DNA of 64,000 nucleotides from CAVTWD01 sp963738325 (GCA_963738325.1 CAVTWD010000009.1:558001-622000), one strand, 5' to 3'. Counted from the stretch's first letter, positions 16,527 through 25,391 are shown. Notes: generated by a model from the sequence alone, not told the origin. Program-made: numbers and translations.

Positions 16527-17098
16527 GCCGGGTGGTCGGCTGGCTCGCCGGTGCGCGCCACCGACTCGGGGGGCACGAAGATGTGCTCGCGGTAGAAGCG
16601 CAACTCGCCGACGCTCTCGCGGATGTCATCGAGGGCGCGATGAGCCCCCGCCTTCATCGGGCGCCCCTCGAGGCCGGGGTACCACCGCTTCACCAACTCC
16701 TTCACGCTCGACACGTCGACGGACCGGTAGTGCAGCCAGCTCTCGATCTCCGGGAGGTACGCGGCGAGGAACCGGCGGTCGGTGCCGATGGAGTTGCCGC
16801 ACAGAGGGACGCTGCGCGGCTCGGGCACATGGGCCTTGATGAAGGCGAGGGTGGCGGCGCCGGCGTCCTCCAGCGTCACCGTCGAGGCGGTGACAGCCGT
16901 CAGCAAGCCCGAGCGCGTGTGCATCTCGCGCACGAACGGCTCCATCCTCTCGAGCACGTCCGGCGGTTGGTGGATGACGAGATCCGGCCCTTCGGCCACC
17001 GTCTCGAGCGCGTCGTCGGTGATCAACGTGGCGATCTCGACGATGACGTCCACGGCGGGGTCGAGACCGGTCATCTCGAGGTCCATCCACACGAGCAT
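16496..17098 (-). CDS. orn: oligoribonuclease
   Basis: 200 residues, standard length. It is a DEDDh 3'-5' exonuclease that degrades short RNA (nanoRNA, pGpG). Motifs: WMDLEMTGLD (Exo I Asp and Glu), CGNSIGTDRRFL (Exo II Asp) and HRALDDIRES (Exo III His and Asp). The 3' end overlaps the convergent SGNH gene by 31 bases. ATG 17098 starts MLVWMDLEMTG, the usual family start. Confidence 0.96.
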   Translation of the reverse strand: MLVWMDLEMTGLDPAVDVIVEIATLITDDALETVAEGPDLVIHQPPDVLERMEPFVREMHTRSGLLTAVTASTVTLEDAGAATLAFIKAHVPEPRSVPLCGNSIGTDRRFLAAYLPEIESWLHYRSVDVSSVKELVKRWYPGLEGRPMKAGAHRALDDIRESVGELRFYREHIFVPPESVARTGEPADHPAQTLDTTSDA

Positions 17099-17170
17099 CG
17101 GGCCCGCACCCTAGGTCGGCTCGCAGCGTGCGAGCTGCGACGCTGTGGGCGCCTCCGAGGAGGCTCGCCG

Positions 17171-17650
17171 ATGGGGCACTCCAATGCTCCCTACGCCGAC
17201 CCTACGCTCGACGGCGTGCTGGAGCTCCCCATCACTCGCCTCGACGCCGAGCTCCCCCTACCGGACTACGCCCGCCCGGGAGATGCCGGCCTCGATCTCC
17301 TCGCCCGTGAAGACGTGTTCCTCGCGGCAGGCGGTGGCCGAGCGCTGGTGCCGACGGGCGTGGCCGTCGCCATCCCCGAGGGCTGCGCCGGGTTCATCCA
17401 GCCCCGCAGCGGGCTGGCGATGCGCCACGGCGTGACCGTGCTCAACTCGCCCGGGCTCATCGACGCGGGCTATCGCGACGAGCTGAAGGTGCTCCTCGTC
17501 AACACCGATCCGAGCGCCGCGTACGAGGTGCACCGGGGTGACCGCATCGCCCAACTCGTCGTGCTGAGGGTGGAGGCGGCTCGGCTCGTGGAGGTGGCGT
17601 CGCTCGATGGGGAGAACCGCGGCGGCGGGTTCGGCCACACCGGCCGTTGA
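17171..17650 (+). CDS. dut: dUTP diphosphatase
   Basis: 159 residues, trimeric dUTPase family. It hydrolyses dUTP to dUMP and pyrophosphate. All five motifs are visible: PGDAGLDL, PRSGLA, NSPGLIDAGYRDELKV, GDRIAQLV and the flexible C-terminal arm GGGFGHTGR. ATG 17171 has a strong GAGGAGG Shine-Dalgarno 8 bases upstream and is preferred, although GTG 17216 gives the more typical MLELPITRL start. Divergent from orn. Confidence 0.96.
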   Translation: MGHSNAPYADPTLDGVLELPITRLDAELPLPDYARPGDAGLDLLAREDVFLAAGGGRALVPTGVAVAIPEGCAGFIQPRSGLAMRHGVTVLNSPGLIDAGYRDELKVLLVNTDPSAAYEVHRGDRIAQLVVLRVEAARLVEVASLDGENRGGGFGHTGR

Positions 17651-17708
17651 GCGCGCGCCTTCGCGGACACTCGCGCTCGACCGCGCCGGCCGTTGAGCGC
17701 GGGACGGG

Positions 17709-18635
17709 TCAGGGTTCGCGGATCACCTCCTCCGGCCGCTTGTCGTCGCGGCGACCGAGGTAGCTCGGATGGCGGAGGATGCCGTCCGCCGTCCATTCCG
17801 CGAACGCCACCTCACACACCAACTCCGGGCGCACCCAGTGCGGTCGTTGATGGCGGAGCTGCTTGGGCGTCGGCCTCGGCTCGAACGGGCACACCGTGGT
17901 CTCGCGTTCGCGGAGGAGGGCGTCGAGCTCGGCCAGCACGGGCACCGTGAAACCGGTCCCGACTCCGCCCGCGTAGCGGAACGTGGGTCCGTCGTAGTAG
18001 CCGACGAGGACCGCGCCGAAGGAGGATTCGCGGTTGCCGGCCCCTTCCGTCCAGCCGCCGATCACCATCTCCTGGCGGCGCCGGTTCTTGATCTTGCGCC
18101 ACGACGGCGAGCGTCGACCGGGGAGATAGGGACTGTCGAGGCGCTTGGCCATGATGCCCTCGAGGCCCTGCACCCGGCTCGCCTCGAGGAGGGCGGCGCC
18201 GTCGCCCTCGCGCCACGGCGAGAGGAGCCAGGTGGGGCCGGGTTGCAGCACCTCGTCGAGCAGCCGACGCCGCTCGGTGTAGGGCAGGGCGATGGTGTCG
18301 TGACCGTCGAGCTCCAAGAGGTCGAACACCACGTACGTCGTCGGCGCCTCACCCGCCTGGAGCAGCTCGAAGTGCGAGTGCCCGTGCTCGTCGAGGGCCA
18401 CCAGCTCGCCGTCCAGCACGGCCCCGGCTACGTGGAGGCCGCTCGGCAGCGGGCGGAGCTCCTGGCGCTTGGCAGTGACGTCGATGGCGTTCGAGCTGTA
18501 GACGCCCACCCGGGCGTCCTCGACCACCGTGAGGGCCCGGAAGCCGTCCCACTTGATCTCGTAGCCCCAACCGTCGTCATCGCTCGGGAGCTCACCGGTC
18601 ACCGCCTTCATGGGGCGCGGCGGCCGGCTGACCAT
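17709..18635 (-). CDS. ATP-dependent DNA ligase (LigC/LigD-ligase type)
   Basis: 308 residues. The adenylation site is EIKWDGFRAL (Lys near residue 27), followed by VLDGELVALD, FDLLELDG, EGIMAKRL, WRKIKNRRRQEMVIGGW and a C-terminal OB-fold ending RPEEVIREP. The layout equals the stand-alone ligase module of LigD/LigC enzymes used in actinobacterial end-joining. No Ku, polymerase or nuclease gene is in the window. The ATG overlaps the stop of the CoA-transferase gene (TGATG), an odd partner. It is the second ATP-dependent ligase here, distinct from the LigB-type gene at 4.7-6.2 kb. Confidence 0.93.
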   Translation of the reverse strand: MVSRPPRPMKAVTGELPSDDDGWGYEIKWDGFRALTVVEDARVGVYSSNAIDVTAKRQELRPLPSGLHVAGAVLDGELVALDEHGHSHFELLQAGEAPTTYVVFDLLELDGHDTIALPYTERRRLLDEVLQPGPTWLLSPWREGDGAALLEASRVQGLEGIMAKRLDSPYLPGRRSPSWRKIKNRRRQEMVIGGWTEGAGNRESSFGAVLVGYYDGPTFRYAGGVGTGFTVPVLAELDALLRERETTVCPFEPRPTPKQLRHQRPHWVRPELVCEVAFAEWTADGILRHPSYLGRRDDKRPEEVIREP

Positions 18636-19871
18636 CAGCGGGCCGGGCGGCTCGACAACACGCCCGAGGCCTCCAACGCATCGAGCGCGGCGTCGTCGAG
18701 GCCGAGCTTCTCGGCGAGCACCTCGCGGTTGTGCTCGCCGCGGTAGGCGGGCTTGCCCCTCACGCCCGAGTCCGCGTCGGAGAACTGCCACGGCGAGTTC
18801 GGCACCTTCACCACGCCACCGCCTCGATCGTCGACCTCCACGATCGCTCCCCGCTGGCGCGCCCAGTCGGTGTCGGCCGCCTCGCGCACCGTTCGCAGCA
18901 CCCCGAGGGCCAGTCCCTGCTCCGCAAAGGCGGCTTCGAGGGCGTCGAGGTCGTCGAACGTGGAACACCAGGCTTCCAATGCGTTCACGATCAGATCGAG
19001 ATGGGCACGGCGTCCGCCGACGGTGGCCAGTCGGGGGTCTTCGATCAGATCGAGCGCGATTCATGGCACGGCAGTAGCGCTCGAAGGTGCCCCGCTCCGC
19101 GGGGTGCCCGGAGATCACGACGTGATGGCCTTCCCTCGTCGGCAGCACCGGATAGTCGCCGGGCCGGAAGCTGGGGATGACTTGGTCATCGCCTGCCTCC
19201 TGGTCGCTCAGCTCCCAGTGGACGTGCTCGTTGACGCAGAGGAGGGTCTCGGTCATCGACAACTCCACCCATTGACCACGACCGGTTCGCTCCCGCTGGT
19301 ACAGCGCGGCGAGAAGGCCGGCGAGCGCCTCGAGCGCGGCGTAGACGTCGCCGTGGGAGAGCACGTCGTTGGCGAACTGGCCGTGGCGAGCCTCGCCCTG
19401 GAGCCAGGTGACGCCGGATTCCGCCCCGACGACGGGCGCATAGGCCCGCCGCGTGCGCCACGGGCCACGCTGGCCGTAGCCCGTGATCGACGTGTAGACG
19501 AGGCGCGGGTTGTGCGCCGCGAGACTGTCGTAACCGAGCGCGAGCCGGTCCATCACCCCCGGGCGGAAGTTCTCGATGACCACGTCGGCCTGCTCGGCCA
19601 GGCCGTGGAGCAGCTTGGTGGCCTCGGGCCGTTTCAAGTCGAGGGAGAGGTTCCGCTTGCCGACGTTCTGCTGCGTGAAGTAGGTCGCGATCGAGTGCCG
19701 GCGCGGGTAGGCGAAGCGCGTGAGATCCCCCTCCGGGGGCTCGATCTTGATCACTTCGGCGCCGAGGTCCACGAGCATCCGCCCGCAGTGCGGGCCGGCC
19801 AGCACCCGCGAGAAGTCGAGGACGACGAGGCCGTCCAGGGGTCCGGGTCCTCGGGTCGGCGCCGCGGCCAT
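18635..19871 (-). CDS. CaiB/BaiF family CoA-transferase (one frameshift)
   Basis: A family III CoA-transferase of about 410 residues that moves CoA between carboxylic acids. The N-terminal part shows LDGLVVLDFSRVLAGPHCGRMLVDLGAEVIKIEPP, NVGKRNLSLDLK and SGHPAERGTFERYC; the invariant catalytic Asp should be in the FANDVLSHGD region. Near 19065 the frame shifts by one base; the second piece (from 18988 down) continues with NALEAWCSTFDDLDALEAAF and a normal C-terminus. Both halves fit one protein, so a base-calling error is likely. It ends on the start of the DNA ligase gene. Confidence 0.85.
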
Positions 19872-20012
19872 GGCCCGAATGTAGGGAACTCCGGCGGGCC
19901 GCGCCGCTTCCGGCGTCGTCCTGATGGCCTATAGCCCGGTCCCGGCGTGGCGGCTACGCTCGCCTCCGGACCGGCCATTCCCGGTGCTGGGCGGAGCAGA
20001 GGAGAGAGTGGC

Positions 20013-21989
20013 GTGAACCGTCGCGTTGCTGCTGGATTTGTCGCGGTCGCGGCCGTCGTGGTCGCCTCGTGCGGAGGAGGGGGCAAGAACTCTTCCGTCA
20101 CCGTCGGCAGCACGACGCCCAACTCGTCGGCCACCACCGGCGGCGCGACCACCACGGGGGGATCGACTTCCACCGCTCCCGCTGCGCCGGCGAGCGTCAC
20201 CATCCACCCGCTCTTCGTGCAGGGCACGAGTGGCGGTGTCGGTGAGGAAGTCGTGAGCGCCCAGAAGTCCTCTGACGGGGCGTTGCGGCTCGACTTCTCC
20301 GAGGACGAGCCCGGCGGCTTGGGCGACCAGAGTCGTGCTGCCTCGTGGAACGCGGTCACCACCGCCACCCTCCTCTCGGGCGCGCCGCTGTCGGGCGAGT
20401 ACAAGTTCGAGATCGCCGGCCCCATCGACGGGCCGAGCGCGGGTGCCTTGAAGACGGTCGCCATCATGTCGCTCATCCGCGGCGACTCGCTCCAGCAGGA
20501 CATCACCATGACCGGCACGATCAACCCGGACGGGACGGTCGGCCCGGTCGGCGGTATCCCCGAGAAGATCCAAGGTGCCATCAAGGCGGGGTACAAGCGG
20601 ATCCTCATCCCCGTGGGGCAGCGCAACACGCCGTCGGAGGCCACGGGCCAGCTCGTCGACGTCGTGGCACTCGGCGAGCGCAGCAACGTCCAGGTCACCG
20701 AGGCCGATGACATCTACGAGGCATACAAGGCCTTCACCGGAAAGGACTTGGCGAAGCTGCCGTCGTCGAGCGACCCGCGTCTCGACACGACCGTCTACGA
20801 CCGGTTGCAGGCCCAGACCAACAGCGCCCTCGCCAAGTACAAGCAGTCCGTGGGCCAGATCAGCGGCCTCGCCCCCCAGATCCGACAGACCGTGAACAGC
20901 CTCGTGCAGAACGCGCAGGATCGAGCCGCCCGCGCCGCTGACCTCCAGCGCCAGGGACTGCAAGGTGGGGCCTTCCAGGCGGCGATGCAAGCTGCGCTGT
21001 ACTCGAACGCCGCCCTCAAGGTCGGTCAAGCCGTCCAGGTGTACCTCACCCAAGGCGCGGATCCGTTCTTCTCGGAGGTGCAAGGGAGCCTCGCCATCGG
21101 CGAGGAGGTCGGTGCGCTGCTCGACACGCTGAAGACCGCCCGGCCGACGACCGTCAGCGACGCCGCCGTGCTGATGAACACCTACGGGGCCGCGTTCGAT
21201 GCGCTCGCCTTGAGCCAGTTCGGCGAGAACGAGCTGGCCGCGATCAGGAAGCAAGTCGACGCGGGCACCATCTCGGGCACGGCCGTGGCCGAAGCCGTGC
21301 TGCTGCCCCTGCTCTACTACGAGGCGGCGGGGACGCTGGTCGACTACGCCAGCTCCATCTATGAGGTCGGGCGCGACCTCGGTGGCCCGGATCTGTCGAC
21401 CGACGTGAAGCTGCAGCCGATCGCCGACTTCTTCCGCAAGGCGGCGGACACGAACTTCGCGGCCTTCGACGCCAACGTCGTGAAGAGCTACGCGAACTCG
21501 CTCGGCACGTCCGAAGCGGAGACGCTGAACCGCTTCGCCAACGCCGACTCCGACGTAGCGCTCGCCATCCAGGAGCGCAACCTCCTCAGTGGGCTCACCA
21601 ACTACATCGGCGCCGGGCAGCCGAACGCGGAGTACGCACAGCTCGGCTTCGCCATCACGAACTTCGCCCGCAACTCACTGCTGGTCGAGAAGTACTACTC
21701 GAACGGCCAGTTCGACAAGAACCTCAATCTCACCGGCGTGCAGTTCGAGCAGGCGCTGTCGTCAGGGCTCGACCTCGCGAAGGCGCAAGTGTCGTCGGCC
21801 ATCGGCGAGCTTAGGGACAAGCAGATCGAGCCGGCCATCGAGGTGGCCAGCTTCGAGTACGCCGGCGTGGCTCGTGAGGGGGACGTCACCGACAAGTTCG
21901 ACGCCCTGAGCGCTTACTGGTCCGGGTTCGTCTCGTCCCGCATGCTGTCCTACCTCGGCGGCTTCGCTCAGCAGGGCCTGACCAGCTAG
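20013..21989 (+). CDS. exported lipoprotein with a Lon-type (S16) serine protease domain
   Basis: 658 residues. GTG 20013 follows a GGAGAGAG Shine-Dalgarno. The N-terminus is a lipoprotein signal ending AVVVASC (Cys 20), then a Ser/Thr/Gly linker. Residues about 55-240 match the Lon proteolytic domain: GPIDGPSAG (Ser about 142) and GGIPEKIQGAIKAG (Lys about 185). The 43-residue spacing equals that of the Ser-Lys dyad in E. coli Lon, and the final KRILIP strand is also present. There is no AAA+ ATPase domain. The remaining 420 residues are helical, Ala/Gln-rich and unrecognised. Location outside the membrane makes an ATP-independent envelope protease likely. It resembles secreted Lon-like proteins known mainly from archaea (inference). 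Confidence 0.8.
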   Translation: MNRRVAAGFVAVAAVVVASCGGGGKNSSVTVGSTTPNSSATTGGATTTGGSTSTAPAAPASVTIHPLFVQGTSGGVGEEVVSAQKSSDGALRLDFSEDEPGGLGDQSRAASWNAVTTATLLSGAPLSGEYKFEIAGPIDGPSAGALKTVAIMSLIRGDSLQQDITMTGTINPDGTVGPVGGIPEKIQGAIKAGYKRILIPVGQRNTPSEATGQLVDVVALGERSNVQVTEADDIYEAYKAFTGKDLAKLPSSSDPRLDTTVYDRLQAQTNSALAKYKQSVGQISGLAPQIRQTVNSLVQNAQDRAARAADLQRQGLQGGAFQAAMQAALYSNAALKVGQAVQVYLTQGADPFFSEVQGSLAIGEEVGALLDTLKTARPTTVSDAAVLMNTYGAAFDALALSQFGENELAAIRKQVDAGTISGTAVAEAVLLPLLYYEAAGTLVDYASSIYEVGRDLGGPDLSTDVKLQPIADFFRKAADTNFAAFDANVVKSYANSLGTSEAETLNRFANADSDVALAIQERNLLSGLTNYIGAGQPNAEYAQLGFAITNFARNSLLVEKYYSNGQFDKNLNLTGVQFEQALSSGLDLAKAQVSSAIGELRDKQIEPAIEVASFEYAGVAREGDVTDKFDALSAYWSGFVSSRMLSYLGGFAQQGLTS

Positions 21990-22040
21990 TGTCGCGGCAC
22001 TAGTGCGGCCGCGGCACTAGTGCGGCCGCGGCACTAGTCG
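21984..22040. repeat. tandem palindromic repeat between converging genes
   Basis: A 17-base unit TGCGGCCGCGGCACTAG occurs twice (22004-22020, 22021-22037) after a shortened copy (21990-22003). Each unit pairs ACTAGTGC with GCACTAGT to form hairpins. The TAG stop of the Lon-like gene and the TAG stop of the opposite M20 gene both fall within the CTAG steps. A shared bidirectional terminator is the simplest reading. Confidence 0.75.
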
Positions 22041-23242
22041 CGGGCGGCGGCGAGGTGGCGCAGTGCCACGGCCGCGTACAGCGCGATGCCTCGCGACATC
22101 ACGTCCTCGTCGAACTCGACTCGGTTGGAGTGGTTGGGCGCCGCAGAGGCCAGGTCGATCCCCTTCGGGGCCGCACCCAGGAAGGCCATGGCCCCCGGAA
22201 CCTGCTGCAGCACGTAGGAGAAGTCCTCGGCGCCCATCACGGGCGTGGGCATCTCGAGCACTGACGAAGCCCCTAGCAACTCGGTGGCCACGTCGCGCGT
22301 GAACCCGGCGAACCCCGTGTCGTTCACCGTGACGGGGTAGCCGGGGTCGAGCTCGACGGTGACCGCGGCATCGTGGGCGGCACCGATGCCTTCGGCGACG
22401 CGCTGGAGCCCGTCGCGCAGCTTCTGGCGGGTCCGCTCGCTCACCGCCCGCATCGTCCCGAGGATCTCGGCCTGCTCGGGGATCACGTTGAAGGTCGTGC
22501 CCGCCGTGATCCGCGCGACCGTGATCACGCCGGGGTCGAACACGTCGACGCGTCGAGTGACGAAGGTCTGCAGGGCCTGCACGATCTCGCAGGCCACCGG
22601 CACCGGATCGAGCGCCTGGTGGGGAGCGGAGGCGTGTCCACCCCGGCCCTTCACCACGATCTGGAACTGGTCGGCTGAAGCCATCTGTGCACCCCCGCGC
22701 AGGGCGACGATGCCTGAAGGCAGCACCGAGTAGACGTGGATGGCGAAGGCACCCGTGATCGGGCGGTCCTCGGGTGCGTCGAGGAGGCCCTCCTCGAGCA
22801 TGTAACGGGCGCCGTGCTGGCCCTCCTCTCCCGGCTGGAACATGAAGCGCACGTTGCCGCACAGCTCGTCACGACGCTCGTGCACGAGGTGGGCAGCACC
22901 CGCGAGCATCGCCGTGTGGAGGTCGTGGCCGCACGCGTGCATGGTGCCGTCGATGCGTGACGAGTACTCGAGGCCCGTGTCCTCCGGCATGGGCAGCGCG
23001 TCCATGTCGCCACGCAACAGGATGGTCGGGCCGGGATGCGCGCCTTCGAGTGTGGCCACGACGCTCGTGGTCGACGTGCCCGTCTTGACGTCGAGCTCGA
23101 GGTCGTCGATGGCCTCCAGCACCTGTGCCTGGGCGAAGGGCAGCTCGAGTCCGAGCTCGGGATGCTCGTGCAGGCGACGGCGCAGGCGCACGGCGTCCTC
23201 CTGGAGCGAGTCGGCTTCGGCCACCAGCCTGTCCAGGGTCAT
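22034..23242 (-). CDS. M20 family amidohydrolase
   Basis: 402 residues. It belongs to the IAA-amino acid hydrolase/N-acyl amino acid amidohydrolase group. Metal-ligand motifs: GDMDALPMPED, HACGHDLHTAML and QPGEEGQHGA with the catalytic Glu, then a dimerisation domain beginning GRGGHASAPHQALDPV, and a final MGAEDFSY segment. It cleaves an amide bond of an unknown N-acyl substrate in the cytosol. ATG 23242 gives MTLDRLVAEAD. Convergent with the Lon-like lipoprotein gene and divergent from alkD. Confidence 0.92.
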   Translation of the reverse strand: MTLDRLVAEADSLQEDAVRLRRRLHEHPELGLELPFAQAQVLEAIDDLELDVKTGTSTTSVVATLEGAHPGPTILLRGDMDALPMPEDTGLEYSSRIDGTMHACGHDLHTAMLAGAAHLVHERRDELCGNVRFMFQPGEEGQHGARYMLEEGLLDAPEDRPITGAFAIHVYSVLPSGIVALRGGAQMASADQFQIVVKGRGGHASAPHQALDPVPVACEIVQALQTFVTRRVDVFDPGVITVARITAGTTFNVIPEQAEILGTMRAVSERTRQKLRDGLQRVAEGIGAAHDAAVTVELDPGYPVTVNDTGFAGFTRDVATELLGASSVLEMPTPVMGAEDFSYVLQQVPGAMAFLGAAPKGIDLASAAPNHSNRVEFDEDVMSRGIALYAAVALRHLAAARD

Positions 23243-23343
23243 CACGCCATGGTACGCCGGGGACCTTGGCGGCCCCTTGGTCGAGCAAGCCCCGGCGGCC
23301 GTTCGAGGTGCGAGAGCCACCGCCGGTCGGGCACACTCCACCC

Positions 23344-24039
23344 ATGGCGAGCGCCGGCGCGGACGCGTGGGCCGACGACGTGGAGGCCCGCCTGGTCGAG
23401 ACGTTCGAGGCGGCCCGCAACCGTGAGAAGGCGCGCGCGATGGGCGCCTACATGCGCGACCAGTTCGCCTTCCTCGGGTTGGCCACCCCCGAGCGGGAGG
23501 CGGCGGCCAGGGTTGCCCTCGCCGGAATACGCGTGCCATCGGACGACGAGCTCGTCACCGTCACGCGCGCGCTGTGGGGCCGCCCCGAACGCGAGTACCA
23601 GTACGTCGCGTGCGACCTCCTCGACCGTTACGGCGAAGAGCGCCCGCCGAACTTCCTCGGCCATCTGCGCTGGTGCATCGCGCACCGGTCGTGGTGGGAC
23701 ACGGTGGACTCCGTGCGCAAGCCGGTCGGCCGGCTGGTGCTCGCCCATCCGGAGTTGGTCGAGCAGATGCAGGCGTGGAACGCCGATGGGGACCGTTGGC
23801 TCGTGCGCTCGTCGATCATCTTCCAGCTCGGCTACCGCGAAGCCACGGACGCGGCGTTGCTCTTCGAGCTTTGCGCCCGCCGGGCTACGGATCCGGAGTT
23901 CTTCGTGCGCAAGGCCATCGGTTGGGCGCTGCGGGAGTACTCGAAGTTCGACGGCGACGCTGTCCGAGCGTTCGTCATGACCCATCCCGAGCTCTCGACC
24001 TTGTCGCGTCGCGAAGCACTGCGTCGCTTACCTGCGTGA
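23344..24039 (+). CDS. DNA alkylation repair protein (AlkD-like HEAT-repeat glycosylase)
   Basis: 231 residues. It is an alpha-helical HEAT-like-repeat protein of the DNA alkylation repair family; AlkD members excise N3- and N7-alkylated purines. Signature parts are FLGLATPEREA near the N-terminus, EYQYVACDLL, the central HRSWWDTVDSV (Trp and Asp of the active cleft) and FFVRKAIGWALREY (Arg, Lys, Trp). ATG 23344 follows the divergent promoter shared with the M20 gene. Its TGA overlaps the ATG of the NUDIX gene by one base. Confidence 0.93.
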   Translation: MASAGADAWADDVEARLVETFEAARNREKARAMGAYMRDQFAFLGLATPEREAAARVALAGIRVPSDDELVTVTRALWGRPEREYQYVACDLLDRYGEERPPNFLGHLRWCIAHRSWWDTVDSVRKPVGRLVLAHPELVEQMQAWNADGDRWLVRSSIIFQLGYREATDAALLFELCARRATDPEFFVRKAIGWALREYSKFDGDAVRAFVMTHPELSTLSRREALRRLPA

Positions 24040-24535
24040 TGGAGCTGGTCGACATCGTCGATGGTGACGACAAGGTCGTCGCCACCGTCCCGCGGGACCG
24101 GATGCGACGAGAGAACCTGCGCCATCGCGCCGTGTTCGTCGTGGTGGTCTCGTCGCGCGACGAGGTCCTCGTGCACCGACGCAGCGACGACAAGGACGTG
24201 TGGCCTGGCTGGTGGGACCTCGCCGTCGGCGGGGTGGTGGCGGCCGGAGAGACCTACGACGACGCCGCCCGACGGGAGCTGGCCGAGGAGCTCGGCGTGT
24301 GGGCCGAGCTCCAGCAATGGGGTGGCGGCGAGTACCAGGACGACGACGTCCACCTCTTCGGTAGCCTCTACCGGGTGAGCCACGACGGGCCATTCCGCTT
24401 CTCCGACGGCGAGATCGTGGAGACGACGTTCGTCAGGCGACGCGATCTGCCGGCTCTCGTTCGCGATTGCCGTTCGTGCCGGACAGCTGCGCGCTTGCCT
24501 TCCCCCGGCTCCTTGGCAGGTTCAGCGATAGGTGA
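24039..24535 (+). CDS. NUDIX hydrolase (frameshift near the C-terminus)
   Basis: About 165 residues. It starts MELVDIVDGDDKVV, as in Idi-like NUDIX proteins of the YfcD type. The NUDIX box reads GGVVAAGETYDDAARRELAEELGV (G x5 E x7 REUxEExGU all present). The reading frame breaks near 24470; after a one-base change it ends PDSCALAFPRLLGRF...* at 24535, the natural family C-terminus. Start and the upstream alkD stop share bases, so both are co-translated; a role in cleaning up damaged nucleotides alongside AlkD is a reasonable inference. The 3' end overlaps the convergent SDR gene by 14 bases. Confidence 0.85.
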
Positions 24536-25181
24536 CCTCGATGGTCCAGTCGGGAGGCGGCTCCCGGTGCAGTCGCCAGTAGGCCTCCGCGATCGTGTCC
24601 GGATCGAAGTGCGTCGAGGGCGCGACGGGCCCGCACACGGTGACGGTGGCGACGTGGATGCCGTGGGGGCCGAGCTCTTCCGCCAGCATGAACGTGAGGC
24701 TGCGGAGGCCGGCCTTCCCCACCGAGAGAGCGGTCGCTCGGGCGCTCGGTTCCAGGGCGAGGCCACCCCCGGTCATGATCACGGTGCCGTGCCCGGCCAC
24801 GCGCATCGCCGGCGCGGCGAGCTGGGCGGCGACGAGCGCCCCGGTGATGTTCACCCGCTCTGCAGCTTCGAACTCGACCGGGTCGAGCGTGGTGGGCGCG
24901 CCGCGGGGGCTCACCGCGAAGGCGTTGTATACGAGGACTTCGGGGTCGCCGAGGTCGGCCACGATCGTGCACCACGCCGCCTCGAGGGCCGCGGGGTCGC
25001 CGGCGTCGGCCGCCACGCCGAGCGCGACGGCCCCCTCGCTCAGGAGCGAGCGAAGGTACTCGTCGAGCGCCCCCTCCCGGCGGGCCACGAGGGCGACGGG
25101 ATGCCCCTCGCGGGCGAACCGCCTCGCCACCGACGTCCCGATGCCAGGACCAGCCCCGATGATCGCCACCGTCCCAGGCAT
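24522..25181 (-). CDS. SDR-family oxidoreductase
   Basis: 219 residues. The cofactor motif is IIGAGPGIGTSVARRF (an AGPGIG variant of the SDR glycine motif). The NAG motif is replaced by YNAFAV, and the catalytic Ser/Tyr pair is altered: TGGGLAL and ALSVGKAG, where Lys is kept but the usual YxxxK Tyr is missing (SVGK). It may be catalytically atypical, as in several actinobacterial SDRs of this kind. ATG 25181 is the first Met before MPGTVAIIGAG. Confidence 0.85.
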   Translation of the reverse strand: MPGTVAIIGAGPGIGTSVARRFAREGHPVALVARREGALDEYLRSLLSEGAVALGVAADAGDPAALEAAWCTIVADLGDPEVLVYNAFAVSPRGAPTTLDPVEFEAAERVNITGALVAAQLAAPAMRVAGHGTVIMTGGGLALEPSARATALSVGKAGLRSLTFMLAEELGPHGIHVATVTVCGPVAPSTHFDPDTIAEAYWRLHREPPPDWTIEVTYR

Positions 25182-25221
25182 CCCCGCCACGCTACGGCGC
25201 CTGAGGCTCGTGTCGCCTCTC

Positions 25222-25290
25222 CGTGGAATCGAATTCGGGTGATGTGTGACTTGGAATTCGAATCGATGGGCACGAATTCGAACCGGTGAA
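25222..25290. promoter_or_regulatory. cluster of GAATTCG-type motifs upstream of map
   Basis: Three GAATTCG motifs occur within about 60 bases (near 25228, 25253, 25272), twice extended to GAATTCGAA and mirrored as AATCGAATTCG. They stand out as AT-rich palindromes in a GC-rich 210-base gap between the SDR and map genes. Likely operator sites or promoter elements; the binding factor is unknown. Confidence 0.35.
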
Positions 25291-25391
25291 GATGGCCGTC
25301 GGCGGCGGCGGGGGGTTCGGGGTGGCCGGCGATCGGCGCGGCGGATGAGCGCGGTGAGCCGCTCTGCGCCCGAACCACCTAGCCTGGGGTC

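Noticed and set aside
15722..17170. Very long plus-strand frame running from the SGNH gene into dut
   Set aside because: The His/Arg/Pro-rich text before dut is an out-of-frame reading of the Thr linker and antisense orn; only the dut part from 17171 is real.
22004..22037. Short tandem repeat as CRISPR-like array
   Set aside because: Units are directly adjacent with no spacers and are palindromic; terminator-like.
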